NCBI GenBank assembly: GCA_037013685.1
Contig: CM072889.1
Coordinates: 18,733,976 to 18,797,975, forward strand
Direction of reading: 5' to 3'
Length of the DNA: 64,000 bases
Origin: Acridotheres tristis
Taxonomy: Eukaryota; Chordata; Aves; Passeriformes; Sturnidae
This document shows, piece after piece, positions 24,732-36,094 of the stretch (position 1 is its first letter; each line of letters opens with the position of its first letter). The notes below the pieces were generated by a model, which was not told the DNA's origin, ran no database searches, and saw only the letters and a list, made by a program, of their open reading frames with translations. Position numbers and translations under genes: made by a program.

Positions 24732-27700
24732 CTAAAAGAGAAAAAAAGGGGGAAAAGAAACAGAGGGTGATGGAGCTAAAAAAGGATATTTAGAAAACAG
24801 AGTAAATATTAATCACAAACAATTTAGTTCATCTTTTGTTATGAGTGAGCAATAAACTGAAAAAAAAAGAGTTGAAATCTTTCAGTCATATTTTTCTATG
24901 ATCTGCAGTTCTTATGTCACACAAAGTGGTACTTGAAAGGAATTCTACTTGTATTAAAAATGAAAAGCTTATGTCTCTCTTATGTAGGCAAACACCCCCA
25001 CGGTCCAGCAGGCATAAAAGTATTTGTTTATTCCACCTTGTTACCTATTCTGTAAGTTTTTATAACCTTCTCCAACATGAAGTAGCACACTGTGTAAGAG
25101 CTTCTGCAGTTTTCTCTGAAAATCCTTCCCAAACAGTAGCTTAATCTCTTTAAACACTTGTCCAACATTCTCTGCATGCATTGACACCACGGAATGTCTT
25201 CCAATAATAAAGAAAAATAGCACCGTGGTATTTATTTGATTTTTTCTTTTCCCCTGAGCTCTAAGTCATATTTGCAAGATAATGATGACTTCATGAGTGA
25301 TTAACCCATCATGTGCTTAAGACGGATAGAAGTTGTTTATTCTGCATTTTTATAGCCAAAACAGGGTGGGATTGTTTTGGCATTTTCACGCTGATCACTT
25401 TTGCTGTTAAACAAAATACAATATACAAAATCTACAAAAGTCTTAAATCAGTGGGACTACCCTGAATATTCCTAAAGACATCAGCCACAGGGGAACACGT
25501 CAGCCTTTCCTTTCAATAACGAAATGAAGCAAGGGAACGAGCTGGAATGAGCATGTCATAAATATTCCTCAGAGGAGACACTCCCCATCCATTACTGCTC
25601 TCCTCACACACCCTGACTGATGGGCACAAAGTGGGTGCCTTCCCTGATTCCTCTTGGATTCTCTGCGATTATTTTGCTCTCACAGAACAGCTGAGATGAG
25701 CACACAGGATTTTTTCAGTTTGCTCCCCAGATGAAAGTTTGTCTTTGCCTGAGCTTTGTGCGTGGCAGGGTGAGGATCAGGCTCTGGCTGGGGGCAGAGC
25801 TGGCAGCCAGGAACAGCAGCACAACCCAGGGCTCCATCTCTGCTAAATCAAGTTTGGGACAGACACAATCCAGCCTTCAAAGGCCATCTTTGAAAAGAAA
25901 CCATCTGGAGGAGATCCTCATTTACCTGTAAAACAGCAGACAGAATCCAAGAGACCATTTAAAATAAGACAGGGACATCCAAATTGGGAACATCTCAGTA
26001 TTGGGAAGATCCACAGTTCATTTTTCAAACAAAAATACCAACCTAAAGCCACCAGTTATTTTTGAAAAATAACTATGTCTCAGGATCACATCAAACTTTG
26101 GAATTTGGGGTTTTTACAGTTATTGTAATCATAGCTCCTATCAAATTAAAGAGCTCGAGCTAATTGATCTCAGAAGGAAAAATATTCATCCCAATCCCTG
26201 CTGAAGCACTGCCACCTTCTTCATGCTGACTTCTATTTAAACACGGAGAAATGACTCTTTAAAAAAAAGAGAAGTGAATTTGAAACCTCTTGGGAATCAG
26301 CAGGATCAGAAAACAGCCACTACTTCTTAAAAAGAATTGGTCAGAGGAGAACTGAATCCAGGGTAAAGCAGTGGGGGTAAGACCTGGGTGAAAAATAAGA
26401 ATACTGATCAAATGTGTAGCATTGCTTTAGCACTGCTCAGACACTTCAGGGAAGGGATTTGGGAGGTAGATTGTCAACCAATATCACCTCAAACAGCTGC
26501 AGTGCAGCTGGCTTAGCCAGGTTGGCAGAAGCTTTTCATCTCAGGCAATGAAGGATTTTCAGAAATCCTTTAAGTTTCAGAAGTGGGAGCACAAAGTGCT
26601 GCAGCTCAGGCTGCCAGGGAACTCTGAGATGGGGCAGGAACCATCCCCAAACAGGGAGAAGGACAGACACAGAACAGAACAGCCCAAAAACTCCAACAAC
26701 TGCACAAACGAGCTATGGACCAAAACATTCAAAGCAGAAGAGTTTCCTTCAGCCTCCCATTCTCTGGCACCAGTCATTGTCCCTTCACTCTGCACCTTCA
26801 CCTTTTTAAACCTGCAAAACTGAAATCCACTGAGAGTTCATATTCACTGCTGCTAAACACCTCCAATCTTCCTGGCAGACCATTTTAAAAGAGAAATCAT
26901 CATTATTTCATAAGGAAATAAACTAACATGCAATCCTTGTTCTCACACAGCCTTTCTTGTCTCCCTCAGAAAACTTTTCCATCTGAAAAGCCAGTTAGAC
27001 TAATGTTGTAAGGATAGTTCTAAAAAGAGAGCAACATAAACTCAAAAATAAAAATTAAAAAAAACAAAAAAAAAAAAACCAAAAAAACCCAACTCATTTC
27101 CACTGTCCTTGAAAAGAACAGAGCTACAGAACTATTTTTGCCCACAAAGCCTAAAAAAAGGAAAAAGTAAAAAAATAAAAATAAAAAGAGGATCAAATCA
27201 TTTAAAATCAAATAGATATTTCTAGATAGAAAAATATACCAAAATAACCCCAAACAGGAACAAAGGAGATGCTCATCTCTTCTTGACTCCTGTAGTTTTA
27301 AAATTCATGTCTTACTATGACAATCCACATCGACTTCTGGCACAAAGGACTCCAACCAACTGAGAAAAAATCTTGGTGAATAAAACTTAATATTTCAAAT
27401 TAAAATTAATAAACATGTCATATTGAAGCTTTTTCCAAAGATTATGCAATGGCAGGCTATTTAATAAAGTTGTCTTTTTTTTTTCCTTTCCTCAATTCTT
27501 CATTCCAAATCTTCCATTTTGGTTACTTTGCTGTATTTTATATTCACAATGAGTAATTTGAATACAAGAGAACTCAAATGGTGAAGGATGTTCCTAATAT
27601 ATCTACTTAAAAAAAAAAAAAAATTCCTGACATGGAAGTTCTTATTTATAAACTGGCAAATCCCAAGAAAAGTCTGGATAAACTCTGCTCCCTAGACAAG

Positions 27701-28452
27701 CTTACTACCATAAACTATTAGTGCATTTATCTCTGGTTTGTCACACATCTTTTTTTCTCACATTTCTCTACAAAATTAGTGTAAAAAAAATAAATACTCA
27801 GCTGGAAGGTCTGAGTCCTTAAACAATATTCTGCATCACAGCTACATTTTAACATTCTTTTTATGCACTGTAAATATAATTTCTGGTAGTACTTAAAACA
27901 TTAATCCAAATCAACCAGACTTAAGGGCACCTGCCAGTTCAGATTTCTGAGCAGCATTTTAGCTGACAACAACTGCACACTACTTAAAAGTCAGTTTAAT
28001 GTGTACATAGTGGAGAACGATTTTCAAGAAAGTCACTGAACTCCTGCTCTATTGGAGCCCCAGCCAAGGCATTAATTAGAGGCATCCGAGGTATCAATTT
28101 AATAAGATGCTGGTCCAGCTTTGAGTGAGGGTTTTGTGAATATCAGGTTTGCTGTGCCCAGCAGCTCCCAGCAATTCCAGCCCCCTCGCTCCTGCAGAGA
28201 GGAGGTTCAGCACAAAACCTGCACCTCCCACACGTGGGACTTACAGGGAGAGGAGGGAGCTGCTGGAAGCAGAGCGCTGAGAAAGAAATGAGAAATGAAT
28301 TTTGTGCTGGCTGCTATCGCTGCAGAATTTTGCTCCTCCTGTAGGGTGGGAGTGGGGTGGAGAGGTCAGTGTTGGCAGCTCAGCCCCCCCCGTGTCCTCA
28401 TCCCAAGGAATTGTCACCCCTGCAGTCACAGCTGGACATTGCACAGCCTTGA
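24732..28452. other. Unique non-coding sequence
   Basis: AT-rich, with A-rich runs at 27045-27092 and 27608-27623. A 40-codon minus-strand frame at 25715-25837 begins with a signal-peptide-like stretch and is discussed as a finding, not called as a gene. GC content rises from about 28.15 kb towards the LTR. Confidence 0.5.
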
Positions 28453-28954
28453 TGTTATAAATGAGAGACAAAAGTCTCGATATTCAGCAATATTTAGATT
28501 GCTTTATTTGATATAGAAAGAGCAAAGCAGGGCTGGGGAACGTGAGGGGTCACCGCCCACTCCACGCTCCACCCAACCTCGGTTTGCAGCCTCTTCTTAT
28601 ACTGTGGGTTCTCCTTGTAATCAATAAGTTTTGGTGGTTTGTTTTGTTGTGTTTTGGTTTTTTTTTCCTGTCATAATTTTGCTAGGTAAGCAGTGGTGGT
28701 CGAATAAACATCCTTACACAAATTCACAAAGTCTTTGGGTGACAGTCAGTCACAGATAGCCATCTGGGCCTTGTAGAGAACCACCAGAGAAGTTCTGGAA
28801 GTCTGGTCCTTGAGATAGGCAGCATTGATCAGACAAAGGCAGGAAGGGCTTTTGGGAAGTCCGATTTTGCAAGCTGGTAGCCGATACAACTTATTTGAAA
28901 ACCATAACATAATATAACATAATGTAATGTAACAGAATACAACATAATATAACA
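28453..28954 (-). mobile_element. Probable solo LTR of an avian endogenous retrovirus
   Basis: On the minus strand the element starts TGTTATATTATG at 28954 and ends CATTTATAACA at 28453, giving TG...CA ends with a short inverted repeat. It has a TATA-like box (TATAAG) at 28596-28601 and an AATAAA polyadenylation signal at 28503-28508, about 95 bp downstream. These fit a U3-R-U5 order in about 502 bp. The 5' tip is a degenerate ATAAC/ATAAT simple repeat, which makes that boundary less certain. Flanking bases (CCTTGA and AGGTGA) do not form a clean target-site duplication. No internal viral sequence adjoins. Confidence 0.55.
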
Positions 28955-31900
28955 AGGTGATTTTAAGCAGAATTATTTAATCATATAATTTCCTTTATCT
29001 AGTGCCCATGCTTCACTTCAGAGCTTAGCATTCTGGTTTATGCAAACCCCAATGCTTTTGTGATTAACACGAATCTTTCATCAATTGTCACACTTGATCT
29101 CATCAGGAAATCATCATTTTGCTCGGAGAACTCCCCCAGCCTCCAACAGCCATTGGTGCATGGCAGATTCAGCAGCACATGGGGAGCTGAAGGAAACATC
29201 TCTCAAGATGGTTTTGCTCTGCTTCTAATGATCCCTCCCCATCAGCCCTGCCAGCACAAACAAACCAGGCTGAGCTAAAGCAAGACCAGATCTGCAGCGA
29301 CAGAGACAAACGAGGCAGGAGCATCAGGAACGTGGTGCTGTCACAGCACAGAACCCACTGACATCCTGACTGCAACACACACACAGCACGGTTTTAGTTA
29401 AAAAGTCTGGAAGGCAATAGTTACTGTACAATATGCAGCTAAAGGACTAGTGAAGAATGTTAATTAAAACATTTTACCCCATTTATTACTCATGCACTAT
29501 CCATAATTCATAGATCTTTGAGAAGTCAGACTAATTTTACCATAATGATCTTCTTAAAGATGGCTGATAATTGGCAAATATAATTCTTAGCAGAACTTTG
29601 GGGGCTGAAGCTACACGATGAAAAAAAAACAAAATACCAAGGAACTCAGATTTTTAGATACTGAGCTAATTTCACAGAAAAGAAAGCTTGCATATTTAGC
29701 AGGAAGCCATCAAAATTCAAAATAGGAGCCAGCTTGAAATAAATGATGTCTTATTTTAGTAAGCAAATTTTGTTTAATTGCTCTTCAGAAAGGAATCCAG
29801 CTTGTAATGGAAGATAAAGTTTTCAGTGAGCAGTGCATAATAACGAGCATAGCACAAACATAGCACAATAAAAACCATTCCCACCATGCACAAACTCAAT
29901 CCAGAGCACTGTGATTCAAAGATATCAGTCATCCATACTAAATCAGGGCCAAGTTGTGACATGAAATCTGAACTGAACGCTTCTCTGAAGGACATTCAAA
30001 TCCTTCTACAATACTTAAACCCAATTCAGCCCGATGCTCTTCCCATTCTGTGCCTCTCCTCTGAAATCAAACAGCTATTTTAATTATTGCAACACAAACA
30101 AGGGTTTCAGAGAGCTGGGGCCCTTTGGAGTGGTTCTGTGCCCGAGTTAAGGAATGCAGCCAGAGGAACTCAATCCTCTCAGCTCTCCACATTGCCACGA
30201 AGAGCAGAACCAGAGATTTTCACGCCTTCTTATGGGAAAACTCAGCCTGGCTGCCATCCTTCCCCTGCTTACAAACAATTCATGTGCCACAGCTTCAAGA
30301 TGGGCTGATTAAACAATCCCAGGATTACATCCCAGTATCTCCAGTCCACTTCATTTCCATCGACACGAGCTACTTAACGTTTTCTCTGCTTTTGTTTGTT
30401 TGTTCTGAAGTTTGTCTTTCCTCATTAGAGACATTTGCATTCCTAGGGAAATGTGCACCTGATTTACATATTTGTTAAATCCAATAATATAAACAGTTTT
30501 GAGCATTAGTACACTGACAGAATGTCATGATGTAAATAATGCAAGAGTCTCTCAATGATTTCAGCACATCTCTCTCAGGCTAATTTGTGTAACTGCTGTA
30601 TTGTGGCATTATTAAGAAAATTATTTCCATGCCAGCCAAAAAGAAGCAAAAAAGAAAAAAAAAGCCTTAACTTAGAATTTTGCCCAACTTCTTACAAAGA
30701 AAAGAATTAAACGAGGGGAAAACATATTAATAAGTCAAGTGAAAAATTCAAATAAATAGAGTTAGAATTTCCATTCCTTGTGAACAGTTTTGCAGAGAGG
30801 CCTCTTGGGGAGCAGAGCAGCCAAACCCCAAGAAATGCCCTTGGGTCACCCAAGAGCTGAGAGCTGCATCCACCTAAGAATTCCAAGCTCAAGTGAGCTT
30901 CAGTATTGTATTATCTCTTGTACTGTCAGCCCCAGAGAAAGCAGGAACAAGCTCAAACAGAGGCAATGCCACTCAGTTTTAAAGAGAATTGCCTGTGCCA
31001 TCATGGCCTCCCTCCTTTAGTTCTGGTTCTGAAATGTTCTTTTGTGGAAGTGTAATCACACCTTGATTTCCAGGGCCCCACGAAGGCCATGCAGCCTCTG
31101 AGATTGTTTTCTTAACAGGAAGAAAAACAGTTTTCCCTTCTTGCTTTGTCTTTCCTTCTGCTTTCCCTCGAACACAGGGAGAGCTCTACCAAAGCCCAGC
31201 AGCACCAAATATTAATTTGGAGGTAAATAAGCTGCTAAGAAACACCCATTCAGATCTGAGCAAGGTCAGATCTGAGCAAGGTGTTCTCACAGGATAAAGG
31301 ATTAAAAGTTCATCTACCTTTCCCCCAAAACTGAAGATTTCAGCCCTAGAATGTTCATGGGAGAGATGGGAACCAAACACGTGGCTGTAATTCTGCAAAA
31401 ACAACATTATTTGACCTTCAGAGGTTAAAATTACACAAGTCACAGCACCAGAGCCCTTGTTTTGAAAACTTCCTTCCATCTCAGTTTTCCTGACCCCTTA
31501 AGAAGGGGGCATGAAATAAAGTTGACTCTGTATCCTCTTACAAAATGAAAAGCATACTTGTTTTTTCATAAAGCAATAATAATAAACTTTATATAGTATC
31601 TATGAATATAAATAAGCACATAATCATTATTGCTAAATATAGAAGTACAAAAAAATTTCTTTATTTTATATACTTTTTTCCCCTGCAAAAGTAGGGGTAA
31701 TTTAAAAATCAGATACTGGTATGAACACATTGAAAATATCTTTATGTCATAAACCCAGTAATACAAGTCTGGCTTTGAATATTAACATTTCAGATTCAGG
31801 ACTTTAAATCATGTGTACAGTGTGCACACAGTGAAAAACAGAATATTGCTGCTCAGAAGATTAATCAAAAACAGAAGCCAACTTGGAAAAACAACCAGAA

Positions 31901-33696
31901 AAACAGATATGCCTTAGAAGACATTTTTCCTCCAAAATCTTTAAATCAAGCTAAACATGAAGAATGAAAGTCAAAAACAAATGCATCAAGTTAAATCTGA
32001 AATATGACAGATGAAACAACCAGAAAAATACCCAGATGGGGTATTTCTTCTGCTCATAGAAGAGAAAAGAGCCTTTGCTTAGAAGACCTTTACCCCTGTC
32101 CTATTTGAACAGCATGTGATGCTTTTTCCTTTTCCTTTTTTAAGGAGCTCAAGGGCACCCTGGCAATCAGAGCATTCTGTAATTTGTGCACAGGAAGATT
32201 TCCATGCCAAAGGCAGCTTGGTGCTGGGTGAGACACGAGCTGATGGCTGGAGATGGAAAACCCAAAGGTGGAGCTCAGAGTTTATCCCTGGATTTATCTT
32301 CCAGCATCACCTCCTCAGGCTGCTGGGGCACCAGCAAAGGAAATAGAGGAAATAGAATTGTGGAAACTTAAGGTTACAGTGGTAGGCTTAGGGCTGTAGC
32401 CAATTTTCTTGGATTAAATGGGCTCCAGGCTGCTAAAGGAAACAGCAGAAGCCCAGGACAAACAAAGGGAAACCTTTGCCTTAGAAAAGTCTGGAGAAAT
32501 GGTTCTGTGGAATTCAAAGTACTGAGAACAGCAAGGTCCCCTCGTTAGGGGATCACACAGCCAAACTGTGTTTATAAGTAAAAGTGAGATAAGATATTAT
32601 TGTTATCCCAACAGCCATCTCCTCTCAGGTACTACAGAGCAAGGCCATTAAATTTTCCAAATTTTCATTGCTTTATCTCCAAAACCACGGAGTATGTCAA
32701 AGCTCCCATGCCAAGGATAATTAATTTCTTATGGCAGATCTAATTGTGACTAAGGATGTTTGGAATGGGGTTAACGATACACAGAAACCATTTCTTCTAC
32801 TTCCAAACTCGTGATTTGCCCAGGCACAAAATCTAAATTCCAAATTATCAAACATAACCTGGATAGTTACAAAGTTGAAAGAAAGAGACAATTTGTGGTG
32901 GCCAATCTCCATCATTTTACTTATCTGGGGGGGAAAAAAAAAAAAAAAAACCAAAAATCCACAGAACACCATCACTTAAATATTATTTATTCTACTTGCC
33001 AGACAGCCCACAGCTGAAAGCCAGGCCCTTTGGATGCACTTTGCTTTGCCATGATGTGCAGATAATGAATAATTCCCATATTGAGAATTTGCCATCCCTG
33101 AGAACACGCTCACTTTTGTGTTCCTATTTAACTCACAAAGTCTCAGCTCCTGTAAACAAATGCATCCCATGTTTTCTCTCCAAGCCTTCCTCCTCTCTGC
33201 TTTAGCCTTTCTTGCCTTGCAGAAGGATTTGCCCATTTTTCAGTTTTGCTCGGTGTTTTATAAAGGCAGGAGGCATTTATAAGGCAGATTTACAGAGCCT
33301 GCAGTCAGGTGAATTTCTGCTGGCGTGTCAGCTGAACATATTTTCTTCCCCTAATGTGCGTGTGGAGTTGATAGCTGCAGTCAGATAACAACAGAAAAGC
33401 AACAGCACTGGGAGGGCACAGGAGCAGCCCAGGGAAGTTATGCGTGTTTAATGGGCACAGGTCGTCCAATGTGCGATTTTTAAAGCATAAATCACGAAAC
33501 AATGAGTCACTGGGTGAGGAAGCAGCCGGTTGTGGTGCAGAACAGCTTCAGAAAAGCTGGCAGCCCTCAGTGAAAGAGGCGAGTCAGAAACTGGAGCATT
33601 GACTCAGCAAACGAGTGCACGGTGCCACGGATGTGAGGGCTGATCTGCAGCCACAGCTCTGAAATGCACAATTCCACAAGAATTTCATCACCTGAT
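28955..33696. other. Unique non-coding sequence
   Basis: No gene recognised. A perfect 16-bp tandem duplication (TCAGATCTGAGCAAGG) lies at 31250-31281. A GGGGGG-A17 run lies near 32930-32951. The rest is ordinary AT-rich DNA. Confidence 0.5.
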
Positions 33697-33817
33697 GAAT
33701 CCAGCTCTGCAGCCACCGTTGCTTCTCAGTAAGCAGTCATTTACTCCTGGCTCTCAGAGAGAGCCAGGAGTAAATGACTGCTTACTGAGAAGCAACGGTG
33801 GCTGCAGAGTTGGATTC
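33697..33817. repeat. Near-perfect 121-bp palindrome
   Basis: Left arm 33697-33755 and right arm 33759-33817 are reverse complements over 59 bp with a 3-base centre (AGA). The single non-complementary pair is G33704 against T33810, which would still wobble-pair in RNA. Complementarity ends sharply at 33696/33818. A transcript would form a hairpin with a 59-bp stem. No flanking transposon ends are recognised. Confidence 0.97.
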
Positions 33818-34332
33818 TGCAATGTCCATTTTCATTAATAATCATCCTGCAGATAATTTGAATGTTAATGAGAAAACAAAGAAATGAGTTCTCAGAGCAG
33901 GCACGCTGCTGTCCACTTGGAAACATCCATACTGCAGAAGGCACTGAGAGCGTTCTCTGATTTCTAAGATTTCAAACGCTATAAATATTAATATTCCTTA
34001 TATTACTCACTAAATCACGCATGATTAGGGGAAGTCAGCGTTTTGTGCTGGAAATATTTGTCTTGCACGCAGAGCTAACATGGTTTTATAGAATTTTCTT
34101 TTTAAATGTACAGATAGATGCTGCTAATATGCCTGCCACGATAAAAAAAAAATACATTCAATCTCATGTTTTACATGAAAATCCTAAATCTTTTTATACA
34201 TTAATACACTGCATGCAGGAACAAGCACGTTTGATAGAAGTCTTTCTAAAAATGCAGCCTTATTTCCCCTAAATTGTGCCTAAATTCCTGTTGCTTTGTT
34301 TTGAATTCCTTCCTTAGGGGAGAAAATTAATT

Positions 34333-34560
34333 TGTCGGGAAAGAGACCAACACAAGCAACACGAACAGCGTGGTTTACTGTGAAAACAGGCAAAAGCACT
34401 GCAACAGTTCTTTATCATTGCTCACTCTTCCAAAATGACAACTTTATATAACACTAAGAGGAGCTGACTGCTTCCTATCCCGTTGTACTGACAGCTTTTG
34501 GCATCAGCAATTATGATTCAATTTCAAACACCCCAGAGAGAGCATCTGAGCGTGAGCACC
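34333..34560 (-). mobile_element. Possible LTR fragment (weak)
   Basis: On the minus strand a TATATAAAG box (about 34443-34451) is followed within 85 bp by an AGTAAA variant poly-A signal. A GT-rich stretch (GTTCGTGTTGCTTGTGTTGG) and a TCTCTTTCCCGACA end follow at 34333, resembling R-U5 of a retroviral LTR. Local CpGs are unusually frequent for this window. The 5' boundary is not found, no target-site duplication is visible, and the family is not recognised. Confidence 0.22.
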
Positions 34561-36060
34561 AGAGAGGGGCCAGCTCCTTTTTTTAATCAGCTATTAAGCA
34601 AAACAAAAATGGCATTTGAGCCCTGCCTGGTCATTCTTCACCTTCCAGATTACCTTGGAGGGGTGGGGAAATAGAACAAGCAAATGAGAAAGGCTCAAAA
34701 ATGCAATTAAGGCAGAGAAGAAGCAGAGTGAAAAAGGCTGAGCAGAAGCAGTGGAGAATGGCTACTGCTGTAAATCTTGAAATGACAGGATGCTTATTCC
34801 ACATGAAGTAGCACTTACTTCCACTAAAACCCGCCATTTATTTCTCATGTGTCTTTCCAAATAGGATAAACTGGGGGAGGGAAGTTGGTAAATTTTATCT
34901 GCATAATAATTCAGGCGTCGTGTGACAGAGTATTTCTCACCAGCTTCCCAAACTGTTCTACACCCCACAGAAGCCCTTCATGTTAATAAAAGCAGAAATG
35001 CCAAGGCTGATCAGCCCCAAATCAAATGACTTGTGAGCAAACAAAACACATTTGTGGCAATTATTTTTCCCTATGCAAATAAATTTTCATTTTTTTTTCT
35101 CTCCTAAAACACAATAAGCATCTTCCAGGAGCAATGCTGGGCGTTCCCTGATTAGTGAATTGTTCAGTCTTGGGGTCTGCAGGTAATCTAAGGGACACCA
35201 CGTGCTAATTGTCTCCTGCTATTTGCACTTTCTGTCTTCCTACCAGACAGCTATCAGGGCTGCTGATGTCATTTACACTCCTAAAATATATGTATATTAA
35301 TGTCAGTATTTCAACTGTAGCTCTTAAAAAGATATTCTTTTGCCAACCAGGCTCCGTTAAATGAAACTGCCCTTTTAATTCTGGGTTATTGTGGGGTCTG
35401 TGCATTTGTATTCCAGTGGAAGTGATGTTGATGACACCATTTAATGTGTGATCACTTAAATTAGACTTTTCCCACAGGATAATGGGGTGTTGTACATGCC
35501 CACAGATGGTCACACAAATCCAAAATCATTTATCTGGTGGTAGTGAGAGTGAGAAAGGTGCAGTTCACCCACGGGGGAAACTTCTGCATCTTTTCATAAG
35601 CCTCTGACTAATAATTCTCTTTAAAGTGCTGATCAACTTGAGCAATTGGGACTTCACACAGTGACATCCCCACTGAGTAAAGATTAACAGAATTTTCAAG
35701 GAGCAGCTGCTGGCACAGTTCCATGGTGGCCAGGAAATAATGGCACAATACTTCCTCCAGTTTAAACTGTTTATCTTGCTTACACAAAATAATTCCACGA
35801 GGCACACTGGGCTGCCTTTTCTGATTTAGGGATCCAGCCTTCAGAAGGAGAAAGCTCAGAGAGAAGTGTTTGGAGTCAGACAGCCATTCCCACAACAAAT
35901 GCTCATGTTATTGTCCTCAGAGGGGTTTCATAAGCTGCTGCCCTACATCCCTCCTTTGAAAGCTCCTTGTCTTGCTCAGAGTGTGTGAGCACAGCACAGT
36001 GCTGCCACTGGGATTCTCTCATGGCTCACCCACGCTCCACCAAAGAGGGCAGAAAAAATT

Positions 36061-36094
36061 AAAAAAAAAAAAAAAAAAAAAAACAAAAAAAAAA
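36061..36094 (+). repeat. A-rich homopolymer run
   Basis: A23 interrupted by one C and followed by A10. It has no recognisable retroposon upstream that would make it a poly-A tail. Confidence 0.9.
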
